Assembly: GCA_015222055.1 (NCBI GenBank)
Contig: JADFUR010000066.1
Location: 1-64,000 of the forward strand
DNA length: 64,000 bases
From: Bacteroidota bacterium
Lineage (GTDB): Bacteria; Bacteroidota; Bacteroidia; Bacteroidales; B39-G9
Direction of reading: 5' to 3'
This document shows, piece by piece, positions 1 through 8,467 of this stretch (the first letter of the stretch is position 1; each line of letters starts with the position of its first letter). A program made the position numbers and the translations under genes. The notes under the pieces are model-generated. The model searched no databases and was not told where the DNA came from. It worked only from the letters and a program-made list of their open reading frames with translations.

Positions 1-1
1 A

Positions 2-88
2 GAAATTGACAAACTTTTAACAAATCCGAAGCTGTCAACCAACGAGATTGACGATTTGCTTGATAAGAGAAAACAAATTAAAAATTAA
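2..88 (+). CDS. C-terminal end of an unidentified gene entering from the left
   Basis: An open frame runs in from the left edge for 28 codons and stops at TAA 86-88. The visible tail is charged and helical in character (LLTNPKLSTNEIDDLLDKR, then KQIKN). It is too short to assign to a family. It faces pepE tail to tail, with an inverted repeat between the two ends. The frame is supported only by being open and by its position before a terminator-like structure, so it could be chance. Confidence 0.45.
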   Translation, partial: EIDKLLTNPKLSTNEIDDLLDKRKQIKN

Positions 89-134
89 TAAAATAAAGAT
101 ACAATCACAAATAAACATTTAGTCGTTTAACAAG

Positions 135-179
135 AATTGTTCAATTGTTAAATGGTTATTAATGAACAATTGAACAATT
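135..179. terminator. Perfect 15-bp inverted repeat between convergent genes
   Basis: AATTGTTCAATTGTT (135-149) is perfectly complemented by AACAATTGAACAATT (165-179) around a 15-nt loop. It lies between the end of the rightward partial gene and the end of leftward pepE, where a bidirectional terminator is expected. The stem is AT-rich and there is no clean T tract, so termination is an inference from position and symmetry. Confidence 0.45.
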
Positions 180-229
180 TGGTTGTTAACTCATTAAACG
201 CTTACAAAATTCTTATCCTAATAAATAGT

Positions 230-937
230 CTATTTTAACAAGAAAGAAAAATCATCTTTTGAACTAAGTTCAATTGGTTTTTTTGCATTTTTAAATATTC
301 GTGCATTTCTTTTACCAATAAGTTCAATTTTACCATCTTCAACAAGCAAGATACAACTTTCACGTAAGCCAAGAACATAAACATCTGGATTAGCAACAAT
401 AAACTCTTCAATTCTTGCTTCACGAGTTTCTCCAGCATGACCTTCTGGATTAGCATCAAGGTAATGAGGATTTATTTGAAAAGGAATTAAATTAAAAGCA
501 TCAAAACCTTTTGGGTCAACTATCGGCATATCGTTGGTAGTCATAATTGTAGGGCAAGCAACATTTGAGCCTGCACTCCAACCAATATAAGGAGTTCCCT
601 TCAACGCTTTGTTTCTGATAGCTGTAATTAAATTGTTGTCGTTCATCATTCTTGACAACTGCCATGTGTTACCTCCGCCAACAACTATTGCCTCAGCATC
701 GTTTACAGCTTTTACAGGATCGGCAAAATGATGAATTGAAATAATGTCGTGTCCTACTTCATTGAAACGATTTTTTACTTTTTCTTCATATTCGTCAAAC
801 GAAAATGTAACTGCTGCATAAGGAATGAAAAGACATTTAACAGACTTGCTACCCAAAAATTCTTTAATATTATTTTTTGGATAGTCTAAATATGCTTCAC
901 CGGCATTTGTTGAATTGCTTATTAATAATAGTCTCAT
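230..937 (-). CDS. pepE: Peptidase E (alpha-aspartyl dipeptidase, family S51)
   Basis: Cytoplasmic serine dipeptidase that hydrolyses dipeptides with N-terminal aspartate. At 235 residues it matches the family length of about 230. The nucleophile elbow GWSAGSN puts Ser at 121, with Asp136 and His158 (NPHYLDANPEGH) in the spacing known for Salmonella PepE (120/135/157). The glycine-rich VVGGGNTWQL loop at about 85-94 is also typical. It starts at ATG 937 and is the last gene of a leftward series after the endonuclease/phosphatase-family gene, 34 bases away. Its role is probably salvage of aspartyl dipeptides in peptide turnover. The identification is firm. Confidence 0.93.
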   Translation of the reverse strand: MRLLLISNSTNAGEAYLDYPKNNIKEFLGSKSVKCLFIPYAAVTFSFDEYEEKVKNRFNEVGHDIISIHHFADPVKAVNDAEAIVVGGGNTWQLSRMMNDNNLITAIRNKALKGTPYIGWSAGSNVACPTIMTTNDMPIVDPKGFDAFNLIPFQINPHYLDANPEGHAGETREARIEEFIVANPDVYVLGLRESCILLVEDGKIELIGKRNARIFKNAKKPIELSSKDDFSFLLK

Positions 938-971
938 TTGTATAATTTTTTATGTTCAATTTATATACTAA

Positions 972-2069
972 TTATTCACTAATCTCAAACCTGCATTGAA
1001 GCGGATAATGATCAGAATATTTAATTTTTGAAATTTTGAAATTGCTTGCTTTAAAAAAATCATCATAAAGGATATAATCTATACGAAATCCCGTTATTTT
1101 TCTATTATAAGTGTTGCCAAATCCTGAACCACAATTAACAAAAGCATCGTTTAAATCATTTCTCATTTTTCGATAAACATAAGAACCCTCATTATCGTTA
1201 AAATCACCACAAACAATTACCGGATATGGCGATTGTTTAATATTATTTGAAATTATTTCTGACTGATACGCTCTTTCCTTATATGCTTTCTGCAAGCGTT
1301 TTACAATTCCCTCTGCTCCTTTTATCTTATCTTTTTCACTATTAATGTTATCAATAAAATTGTAATCTTCTTTTTGCAGATGTATTGATTGAAGATGATT
1401 ATTATAAATCCTTATTGTGTCATTTTTAATCTTTATATCTGTATATATACAAATATTATTAGTGTTTTTAAACCTAATTTCACCCTTACCAACTATTGGG
1501 TATGATGAAAATGTTGCAATACCAAAATGGTAAACGCCCTGAACATCAAAAGTGTAAGCATGGTGATAATTCTTTGCTTTTTGAAATTTTACCAGAGTGT
1601 CAAGAGTTGAAAAACTATTTGTCTCGTCGTTATAAAACTCTTGGAAACATAAAATTTCAGCATCTTGCGATTTAATATAATCGAACATCTTGTTTTTTGT
1701 GTCTTTATTATGGGACCAATTATACAAATCGAATAATCTTACATTATAAGAAAGCAACTTAAAAGTATTTACATTTAATGTTTGATTTGTTGTGCTTTTT
1801 TCCGGGAATCGAAACTGAAAAAAATTATTGAAAAAATTCCAACCAATTAATATTGTAATTAACGATAAAAGAAAAAAAAGCTTTTTTCTAAAAATCCAAT
1901 AAACTACAAATAAAATATTTACCAATAAGATGTATTGATATAATAAACCGAACAAAGGGAAAACCAAATTATCTTCCGGACTAATGTATGAAGACAGGTA
2001 TGAAAGCAATAAAAAAATTATTGAGAGTATATTAAGCCAAAACAATATTTTATTTATAAATTTTCTCAA
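972..2069 (-). CDS. Membrane-anchored endonuclease/exonuclease/phosphatase family protein
   Basis: 365 residues. The first ~95 hold about three hydrophobic segments, followed by an EEP-fold catalytic domain (about 105-365). Family motifs visible in order are the strand ending LLSYNVRLFD, the metal-binding glutamate in ILCFQEFYND, the YNNHLQS histidine, VIVCGDFND with Asp and Asn, RIDYIL, and the terminal SDHYPL. This is the layout of DNase I/inositol-phosphatase-like enzymes that cleave phosphodiester bonds. The membrane anchor means the catalytic domain sits next to the inner membrane; which side it faces cannot be told here. As I recall, such genes often sit beside rhomboid genes in Bacteroidota, as here. 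The substrate (nucleic acid, phospholipid or other) is unknown. Confidence 0.85.
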   Translation of the reverse strand: MRKFINKILFWLNILSIIFLLLSYLSSYISPEDNLVFPLFGLLYQYILLVNILFVVYWIFRKKLFFLLSLITILIGWNFFNNFFQFRFPEKSTTNQTLNVNTFKLLSYNVRLFDLYNWSHNKDTKNKMFDYIKSQDAEILCFQEFYNDETNSFSTLDTLVKFQKAKNYHHAYTFDVQGVYHFGIATFSSYPIVGKGEIRFKNTNNICIYTDIKIKNDTIRIYNNHLQSIHLQKEDYNFIDNINSEKDKIKGAEGIVKRLQKAYKERAYQSEIISNNIKQSPYPVIVCGDFNDNEGSYVYRKMRNDLNDAFVNCGSGFGNTYNRKITGFRIDYILYDDFFKASNFKISKIKYSDHYPLQCRFEISE

Positions 2070-2456
2070 TACTTAAATTTTGTAATACACTTTGTAATTT
2101 TTTTAAAAAAAAAACTTCCCAGTTATTTTCATTTATGAACTTTTTGCTTTACTGTTAAATATTTTACGTCATTTGGCTTTTCCGTCATTTATAATGCTCT
2201 CGTTCACAAATTGCGTTTTCCTATTTGTCATTATGTTTCAGGTCATTAACTTCGTGTCATTCGTTTCACTGTCATTCATTGTTTTAAACAATGAATGGCT
2301 ACAAAATGACTTAATGACAATTAATAACCGTTTAAAACATAAAAAACTCAATTTATTACCGTGCGAATTATATTTAATGACCATTAATTATTTTCAAAAA
2401 TATAATATATATAGGTATTTAAAAATTTTTTGATGTAAATTCTACAATAAAAAATT
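2070..2456. repeat. 387-bp gene-free gap with degenerate ~15-bp GTCATT repeats around a palindrome
   Basis: GTCATT occurs at 2168, 2184, 2227, 2242, 2256 and 2271, mostly 14-16 bases apart, with a 43-base (about three-unit) interval in the middle. The last copy runs into a perfect 12-bp inverted repeat (CATTCATTGTTT 2273-2284 / AAACAATGAATG 2286-2297). The complement AATGAC then appears at 2305, 2313 and 2376. The overall structure is therefore repeat units, a dyad, and inverted units. The 86-codon open frame across it is low-complexity and looks spurious. Confidence 0.5.
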
Positions 2457-3341
2457 TTATTTTTTATTACTCATATTAAATAAAATTTCTTTTTCTTTTT
2501 TACTCAGACTATCATAGCCTGATTTTGATATTTTTTCAAGAATTTTATTTATTTCTTCTTGTTTCCGTGATTTTTCAGCATTATAATCCAAGTCTGTTTT
2601 TGTCCTTTTGTAAGTTACTTTCATTTTTTTTCGTGGCTTAAAAAAAGCAATAAAGCCGTCAAAAAACTCCATATAAGATTTAACAATATCTTTACCTTTT
2701 AAATATTGACTAATAAAAATATAACCATAAAGAGCACCTCCAAGATGAGCAATATTTCCTCCTGAGTTGGATGATGAAACATTTAAAACTGAAAGTAAAA
2801 CACTTGCTCCTGCAATATATTTAAGTTTTACTCTGCCAATGAACAATAAATTTATAGTATAATTTGGAACATAAAACGAAATTGCAACAACAATAGCAAG
2901 TATTGATGCTGATGCTCCTAACAATATAGCTTGATCAACAACTAATTTATAAGCCGGAAAAACATTATAAAAAAGAATAAAAAGAAAAGCACCAGACAAA
3001 CCACCTAACAAATAAATGCCAACGAGTTTCTTACCGTCAAGATACTCTAAAAATATTTTCCCAAACCAAAAGAGCCAAAGCATATTAAAAAGAATATGCA
3101 TAAATCCTTCGTGAAGAAACATGTAAGTAAAAACAGTCCAAGGGCGGCTTAGTAATTGTGACAAATCGGCAGGAAGAGCAAGCCATGAGATTAAAATTTG
3201 ATTAATTTCGGGAGAATTAAACAAAAACGAGAGCATCTCAACAATCTTAATAATTAAGAAAACACCAAGATTAAAATATATTAATTTTGTAAGAGCGTTG
3301 CCATGCTTAAACGAATGTTTTATTTCATCAACTATATTCAT
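2457..3341 (-). CDS. Rhomboid family intramembrane serine protease (second of a tandem pair)
   Basis: Polytopic membrane protease of 294 residues that cuts transmembrane substrates. The HEGFMHILFNM segment (about 77-88) is the conserved rhomboid histidine/asparagine region. The catalytic serine is in GASAS (Ser144) and the catalytic histidine in NIAHLGGALYG (His199), giving the Ser-His dyad. The last ~75 residues after the membrane core are charged (RKKMKVTYKRTK onward) and probably cytoplasmic; Bacteroidota rhomboids often carry such tails. It is separated from the upstream rhomboid gene by 109 bases. The substrate is unknown. Confidence 0.9.
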   Translation of the reverse strand: MNIVDEIKHSFKHGNALTKLIYFNLGVFLIIKIVEMLSFLFNSPEINQILISWLALPADLSQLLSRPWTVFTYMFLHEGFMHILFNMLWLFWFGKIFLEYLDGKKLVGIYLLGGLSGAFLFILFYNVFPAYKLVVDQAILLGASASILAIVVAISFYVPNYTINLLFIGRVKLKYIAGASVLLSVLNVSSSNSGGNIAHLGGALYGYIFISQYLKGKDIVKSYMEFFDGFIAFFKPRKKMKVTYKRTKTDLDYNAEKSRKQEEINKILEKISKSGYDSLSKKEKEILFNMSNKK

Positions 3342-3450
3342 TTTCGATAATTTTAATAATTTACAAATATTAAGTGACTAAAGTTATGAGTGACTAAAAT
3401 GCCTTGAATTAGAAAATACTTATTATCAATATTTAAAAACTTAAACACAC

Positions 3451-4275
3451 TTAATATAAGGAGGATTTTTTCACTCCCCAATATTTTAACAAGATAAAAC
3501 CAAAAAGCATGCCACCAAGATGAGCAAAGTGAGCAATATTGTCGCCGGGTTGATTAATAACTCCGGTATACAACTCAATAAGTCCGTAGCCGATAACAAA
3601 ATATTTAGTTTTAATTGGAATTGGAGGAATTAACAGCATTAACTTTGAGTTAGGATACATCATTCCAAATGCCAACAAAACTCCAAACACAGCTCCCGAA
3701 GCACCTATTGTCGGTATATTCATTTTAAGACTAACCAATTGGTTTACAAAAATGTTAGCCTGGTTAATAAAATCAGGATTTGACGGGTTATTATACCAAA
3801 CAGTTAATAATTTATCATAAATCTGAGTATAATATTGAGGAAAAAAATCACGAATAAAAGTAGCCAAACTGTCAGGGCTTGGTGTATTTGAAAAAGCAAC
3901 TGCCGCATCTTGTATTGATGAGATACTAATCCAGCTCACAAATGTATTTAATGCAGCAGCACCTATACCTGTAACAAAATAATAAATTAAAAATCTTTTG
4001 CTTCCCCAAGCACTCTCGAGAATTTTTCCAAACATCCACAAAGCATACATATTGAAAAAAATATGCATAAAACCTCCATGCATAAACATGTGGGTTACAA
4101 ACTGATATGGCTGAAAATATTCAGATTGAACATAATACAGACCTAATATTTGGTTTAAATCAATACCCATAGCTTTAAAGGCATAAATTGCCAAATAAAA
4201 CAAAACATTTATTATTATAATATTTTTTACAACAGGTGGCATATCAAAAAAGCCCGGCCTTCTAAATGCATTCAT
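3451..4275 (-). CDS. Rhomboid family intramembrane serine protease (first of a tandem pair)
   Basis: 274 residues, about six membrane helices. HGGFMHIFFNMYALWMFG at about 66-83 is the conserved rhomboid region. GASGAVFG gives the catalytic serine (Ser193) and NIAHFAHLGGMLFG the catalytic histidine (His252). A long polar insert (about 114-186) sits between the third and fourth helices, a loop missing from the neighbouring copy. It starts 6 bases after the mutL stop, so the two are very likely co-transcribed. The two rhomboids differ in loops and tails and are diverged paralogues, not a recent duplication. Confidence 0.92.
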   Translation of the reverse strand: MNAFRRPGFFDMPPVVKNIIIINVLFYLAIYAFKAMGIDLNQILGLYYVQSEYFQPYQFVTHMFMHGGFMHIFFNMYALWMFGKILESAWGSKRFLIYYFVTGIGAAALNTFVSWISISSIQDAAVAFSNTPSPDSLATFIRDFFPQYYTQIYDKLLTVWYNNPSNPDFINQANIFVNQLVSLKMNIPTIGASGAVFGVLLAFGMMYPNSKLMLLIPPIPIKTKYFVIGYGLIELYTGVINQPGDNIAHFAHLGGMLFGFILLKYWGVKKSSLY

Positions 4276-4281
4276 AGTAAA

Positions 4282-6111
4282 TTAATTTTTAAATCTTTTA
4301 TCTAATTCGTCAATACTAATTATGTTAAAAACAGATTTCCCACTTGGTGAATAATTTGGCGTTTGGCAAGCAAATAAACAATCAATTATATTGTTCATTT
4401 CTTTAACGGTTAATTCTTTGCCATAATTTATTGCTGATGCTTTAGCAATTGAACGCACAACATTCTCCCTTATATCGGTTTTTATGTCGGTTTTATTGTT
4501 TTTAAAATTTTCAATTAAGCTCTCAATAAAACTAACTGAATTTACTTTAGCCAGATCTGCAGGTGTTCCGTTAACAACAAAAGTATTATCGCTAAATTCG
4601 CTAATATCGAAACCCAAGGAATTAACATCATTAATAATTTCTTTAAATATTTCTGCATCAGCAACATTCAATTTGAATGATTCGGGAAATAAATTTTTCT
4701 GCTTTACTCCAACATCGTTTTTCATAACTTTTAAAAACCGCTCATACAAAATACGCTCATGAGCTCTTTTTTGGTCAATTATCAATAATCCCGATTTAAC
4801 AGATGTAAGAATATACTTATTTTTTAATTGATAAAACTGAAAATTATTTTTTTCTGAATTATCAGTAATGCCTTCATTTTCGCAACCATACAAGTCATTT
4901 GAGCTTTGTTTGCCTTCATTCTCAAAACCCGAATACAATTTTTCCCAATTATCTGGCACTTCCTTTTTTTGATAATAATTACTCCCTTTATTATTTTCTT
5001 TAAACGGATCATAATTAGGGTCGTAAGTTATAGAAGGAATTTTCACCTCGCTATTTTTTGAAAAGGCCGGTATGTCAATCATGCTGTCTGCATCAATACT
5101 AAAATCGATTGATGGAACAATATTATATTTGCCGAGACTTTCTTTTATCGAAACCTGCACTATCTGCCAAATACCTCGTTCATCGTCAAACTTTATTTCT
5201 GTTTTTGTTGGATGAATATTTATATCAATTGACTTTGGGTCAATATCAAAATAGATAAAAAAAGAAGGGATAGAATCGTGAGGTAATATTCTTTCATAAG
5301 CTTTTAAAACAGCTCTATAAAAATAAGGATGCCTCATGTATCTTTTGTTGACAAAGAAAAATTGTTCGCCACCAGTCTTCTTGGCATATTCTGGTTTGCC
5401 AATAAATCCCTTTATATTTACAATGCTCGTTTTTGTATCTATTTTTATAAGATTTTTTTGAGTATTTTTCCCAAACACATTAACTATGCGTTGATGTAAA
5501 TTTGATGCCGGAAGATTATATACCTCAACATCGTTATGAATTAATATAAATGATATTTCAGGATTTGGAAGTGCAACTCTCTGTATTTCATTTAGAATAT
5601 GACGGAATTCAGTAGTATTTGATTTTAAAAACTTTCGACGGGCAGGAACATTAAAAAAAAGATTTTTAACTAATAAATTAGTCCCGTTTGAGCAAGCCAT
5701 TGGTTCTTGTTTAACAAGATCAGAACCAGAAATATTTATAAAAGTACCAAGCTCATCTTCAACACGTTTTGTTTTAAGCTCAACATAGGCAATGGCAGCA
5801 ATTGACGCAAGAGCTTCGCCACGAAAACCCATTGTTCTGATTGCAAACAAATCGTTTGCCGACTTAATTTTTGAAGTAGCGTGTCGCTCAAAAGACAATC
5901 GAGCATCAGTCTCAGACATTCCACAGCCATTATCAATAACCTGAACTAAAGTCCTGCCTGCATTTTTAATTACTATTTTAATAACTGAAGCACCCGAATC
6001 AATTGCATTTTCAACTAATTCTTTCACAACAGAAGCCGGTCGTTGAATTACTTCACCGGCAGCAATCTGATTCGCAACAGAATCGGGTAATAGATGAATT
6101 ATATCTGACAT
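4282..6111 (-). CDS. mutL: DNA mismatch repair protein MutL
   Basis: 609 residues. The N-terminal GHKL ATPase is intact: ELVENAIDSGAS (31-42), DNGCGM (60-65) and TMGFRGEALASI (93-104). A linker of low complexity follows (about 340-420), then the C-terminal dimerisation domain. In endonuclease-type MutL the latter has DQHA-x2-E-x4-E. Here the site reads DQKRAHERILYE (446-457), keeping Asp and both Glu but replacing His-Ala by Lys-Arg. The usual CPHGRP-like motif is NYSPSGKSV near 586-594. The protein therefore probably couples MutS to repair, but its own nicking activity is doubtful. It is the head of the rhomboid-containing leftward series. Confidence 0.95.
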   Translation of the reverse strand: MSDIIHLLPDSVANQIAAGEVIQRPASVVKELVENAIDSGASVIKIVIKNAGRTLVQVIDNGCGMSETDARLSFERHATSKIKSANDLFAIRTMGFRGEALASIAAIAYVELKTKRVEDELGTFINISGSDLVKQEPMACSNGTNLLVKNLFFNVPARRKFLKSNTTEFRHILNEIQRVALPNPEISFILIHNDVEVYNLPASNLHQRIVNVFGKNTQKNLIKIDTKTSIVNIKGFIGKPEYAKKTGGEQFFFVNKRYMRHPYFYRAVLKAYERILPHDSIPSFFIYFDIDPKSIDINIHPTKTEIKFDDERGIWQIVQVSIKESLGKYNIVPSIDFSIDADSMIDIPAFSKNSEVKIPSITYDPNYDPFKENNKGSNYYQKKEVPDNWEKLYSGFENEGKQSSNDLYGCENEGITDNSEKNNFQFYQLKNKYILTSVKSGLLIIDQKRAHERILYERFLKVMKNDVGVKQKNLFPESFKLNVADAEIFKEIINDVNSLGFDISEFSDNTFVVNGTPADLAKVNSVSFIESLIENFKNNKTDIKTDIRENVVRSIAKASAINYGKELTVKEMNNIIDCLFACQTPNYSPSGKSVFNIISIDELDKRFKN

Positions 6112-6159
6112 TAAATATTTTTAAACAACAAATTTAACTTTGTTTTCTTTTCTAATAAA

Positions 6160-6447
6160 CTACGCAAGCAATAAATAAAACAAAACAATTAATATTATAA
6201 GAATAACAAAAACTCTTAAGTTCGATTTTCTTTTTTCACTACTGTTTAATCGTGAACCTCGGTGAAACTGACCTTTTATATTACTTATACTAACAGCTTT
6301 TTTTTCTCCTTCCTCACCTTCGAGTTCTAACTCTTTCTTTATTCTTTTTATGCGTTGTTCTTGTGCCACTTTCTCCTCATTGTAATAAATGGGATTGTAT
6401 TTAAACTTTTCGTGCTTAGGCAATCTAAAAAATCCGGTTAATCTCAT
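6160..6447 (-). CDS. Small conserved-looking membrane protein upstream of mutL
   Basis: 95 residues: a basic and acidic N-terminal part, a coiled-coil-like segment (EEKVAQEQRIKRIKKELELE, about 25-44), a polar linker, and one C-terminal hydrophobic helix (VFVILIILIVLFYLLLA). That topology suggests a tail-anchored protein with a cytoplasmic domain. It is 48 bases upstream of mutL in the same direction and probably starts that transcript. I recall similar small proteins next to mutL in Bacteroidota but know no function. Confidence 0.7.
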   Translation of the reverse strand: MRLTGFFRLPKHEKFKYNPIYYNEEKVAQEQRIKRIKKELELEGEEGEKKAVSISNIKGQFHRGSRLNSSEKRKSNLRVFVILIILIVLFYLLLA

Positions 6448-6545
6448 AACTATAATGTATTAGTTTCCGACACAAAGTTATTGATATTTTTTTCCATAAT
6501 GCAATTTAGTTATCAATTTTTATACCAAAGTTATTTTTTAAAAAC

Positions 6546-6788
6546 TTAAACCACAAAGGACACAAAGAAGGCACAAAGTGCACAATGGAATTCTTAAAGT
6601 ATTATGAAACTTTTTGGTTAGAAAAAAAGAACCATGAAAAGAATATAAAAGGGAACAATAAAAAACTAATGAAACATTTGTGATCTTGGTGGTTGAAAAA
6701 CAAATAACCACTAAGAACACCAAGAAGGCACTAAGTGCACAATGTAATTATTAATGTATTTTGAAACTTTGTGCCCTTTGTGGTTAAA
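6546..6788. repeat. Two-copy intergenic repeat with terminal inverted repeats (AACCACAAAG family)
   Basis: Two related units lie in tandem at about 6549-6694 and 6706-6786. Each begins AACCAC(A/T)AAG, continues with an AAGGCAC(A/T)AAGTGCACAATG block (6569-6587 and 6724-6742), and ends in its complement (CTTGGTGGTT; CCCTTTGTGGTT). The outer ends at 6546-6567 and 6767-6788 are inverted repeats matching at 20 of 22 positions. There is no transposase. Translated, it gives Cys/Leu-rich nonsense. It occupies most of the 408-bp gap between the mutL operon and the HAD gene; nothing else was seen there except the HAD promoter. Confidence 0.7.
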
Positions 6789-6820
6789 ATCTGCTTACCC
6801 GAAATGGTTAAAAAAATAAT

Positions 6821-6851
6821 TTTGTTTACTATCACAAAAAATATACTTTTG
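6821..6851 (+). promoter_or_regulatory. Bacteroidota-type promoter of the HAD gene, possibly leaderless
   Basis: TTTG (6821-6824), a 19-base spacer and TACTTTTG (6844-6851) match the known -33/-7 consensus TTTG / TAnnTTTG. The start codon is at 6856, about where transcription would begin, so the mRNA would have almost no leader. Confidence 0.55.
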
Positions 6852-6855
6852 AAAA

Positions 6856-7506
6856 ATGAACAACATAAATACAATAATCTGGGATTGGAATGGCACATTG
6901 CTCAATGATGTTGATGTGTGTATAGATGCAATCAATATTTTATTGCAAAAAAGGAACATTGAACAAATCACTAAAACACTCTATAAAGAAATATTCACTT
7001 TCCCTGTTATTGATTATTACAAAAAAGTAGGCTTTGATTTTAATAAAGATTCGTTTGACATTTTGGCTGTGGAGTTTATCGATATTTACCGCGAAAAACT
7101 AAAGTCATGCAATCTTTTTGATGACGTTAAACCCATCTTGCAAAAATTTAACAATAATAATTACCAACAAATAATTTTATCGGCTATGCAAGAAACAGAT
7201 TTAACACAATCAGTAATTGAGCGGGGTATAAAAAATTATTTTCAGCATATTCTGGGTATAAACAATCATTTTGCAAATAATAAAATTGGCATTGCCTTAG
7301 ATTATATAAATAAATCAAACTTACAAGCGGGACAAGCCTGCCTTATTGGAGATACAATTCACGATTATGAAGTTGCTCAAAAAATTGGTTGTAAATGTAT
7401 TCTTGTTGATAGAGGACACCAATCAAGAGATCGTTTATTAAAAACTAATGTGCCGGTTGTGAAGAATTTAATTGAGGCGGAAAGTTGGTTGAAAGATTTT
7501 AAATAA
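6856..7506 (+). CDS. HAD-superfamily phosphatase (phosphoglycolate phosphatase-like)
   Basis: 216 residues. Motif I is IIWDWNGTLLND: nucleophile Asp10, but the usual second Asp is Asn12. This DWNGT variant is seen in a recognisable subset of HAD hydrolases. Motif II is the Ser in ILSAM (about 113-117), and motif IV is IGDTIHDYEVAQKIG (about 173-187). A helical cap lies between motifs I and II. It is probably a small-molecule phosphate monoesterase in the cytoplasm; the substrate cannot be read. It converges with the DUF4249 gene, with only 2 bases between the stops. Confidence 0.85.
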   Translation: MNNINTIIWDWNGTLLNDVDVCIDAINILLQKRNIEQITKTLYKEIFTFPVIDYYKKVGFDFNKDSFDILAVEFIDIYREKLKSCNLFDDVKPILQKFNNNNYQQIILSAMQETDLTQSVIERGIKNYFQHILGINNHFANNKIGIALDYINKSNLQAGQACLIGDTIHDYEVAQKIGCKCILVDRGHQSRDRLLKTNVPVVKNLIEAESWLKDFK

Positions 7507-7508
7507 TT

Positions 7509-8462
7509 CTACTCCTCTTCTGTATGTGGCATAATATCAGTAACAACCTGAAAACCTGATGCACTAAAAAACCCTTGAGAATTACCCGAAATGTTTGTTG
7601 GTGGAGAGGCAGGAGTAGGTGTATAGACACCACCATCGCTACGAAATTGTGCAATTAATGCTTCGTAATATTCATAAATTTCTTTAGTTATTGCATACAT
7701 TTCAATTTTGTATTCACTGCCTGGCATAGGATAAGCATTTCTCCACCAATCATGTGATTCTCCTTGAAAAACATTTAATCCTGTCACATTATTATTTATA
7801 AATTCATCAGAGAGTATTGATCTTGACCAAGAGCCTCCACAGCCATAGGTTTTGAACATATAATAATCTTTCGTATTAGGGTTATCTTTAAACCAAATGT
7901 GAGGGATATAATAATCTGATTTTCCAACTCTTCCAACAGTAAATTCGTAAGTTACAGAATCAATTTTTGGACAAATGGGCATTGTGCAAGTAGATGTGTA
8001 TTCATCTCCTTTCCATAAAACAGAAATATTATAGATATTGCCCGGAACTCCCTGCAATTTTGTTGTCTTATAATAACCGATTTTCCCTCTTGTATTGTCA
8101 ATCCCAACAAAAGAAGAATCCCATTTATTAGTCTCTGAATTATAAGTATAATCATACTGCTCCGAAAAATCACTTATAAGTGTATCCGAATTGCCGACAT
8201 TATCAGTAATGATAATTTGAGCATTTAACACAGGTACAAAACGGTTATCAACAAAATAACCCGAAGTATCCATATATTCAAAATTCTCCCCAAATGCGTT
8301 TTTCCCTAATGTCAAACGAACAAAATAAGGAGGCTCGCCGTCTGTTATCATTGCATCAATAATAATTTTGGAATCTTGTTCCGGCAAATTCATATTATAC
8401 TCTTCAGTACAACAGTTGAGCAAAAATAATGTTACGAATAGACATAAATATCTTGTGGTCAT
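7509..8462 (-). CDS. DUF4249 surface lipoprotein 1
   Basis: 317 residues with a lipoprotein signal (LFVTLFLLNC followed by CTEEY; acylated Cys about 17-18). The rest is beta-rich with an N-terminal VRLTLGKNAF-like strand region and many aromatic residues, typical of DUF4249. It follows the TonB receptor by 5 bases, the reverse of the order in the other two pairs of this cluster, where DUF4249 comes first. It lacks the FSDE(L/I)F(D/N)G motif shared by the other two; the same place reads ILSDEFINNN. It probably sits on the outer membrane and works with its receptor, by analogy with lipoprotein/receptor pairs such as SusD/SusC; this is not demonstrated. Confidence 0.8.
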   Translation of the reverse strand: MTTRYLCLFVTLFLLNCCTEEYNMNLPEQDSKIIIDAMITDGEPPYFVRLTLGKNAFGENFEYMDTSGYFVDNRFVPVLNAQIIITDNVGNSDTLISDFSEQYDYTYNSETNKWDSSFVGIDNTRGKIGYYKTTKLQGVPGNIYNISVLWKGDEYTSTCTMPICPKIDSVTYEFTVGRVGKSDYYIPHIWFKDNPNTKDYYMFKTYGCGGSWSRSILSDEFINNNVTGLNVFQGESHDWWRNAYPMPGSEYKIEMYAITKEIYEYYEALIAQFRSDGGVYTPTPASPPTNISGNSQGFFSASGFQVVTDIMPHTEEE

Positions 8463-8467
8463 AATTG

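Noticed and set aside
2168..2290. CRISPR array
   Set aside because: Repeats are only six bases, spacers irregular, and no cas genes are present in the window.
2173..2433. 86-codon open frame on the + strand as a gene
   Set aside because: It spans the GTCATT repeats, is low-complexity and has no recognisable domain; its codons simply translate the repeat.
3341..3451. The two rhomboid genes as a recent duplication
   Set aside because: They share only active-site motifs; loops, tails and most core residues differ, so they are old paralogues.
6538..6723. 61-codon Cys/Leu-rich frame as a small membrane protein
   Set aside because: It is the translation of the repeated CTTTGTG words of the intergenic element.
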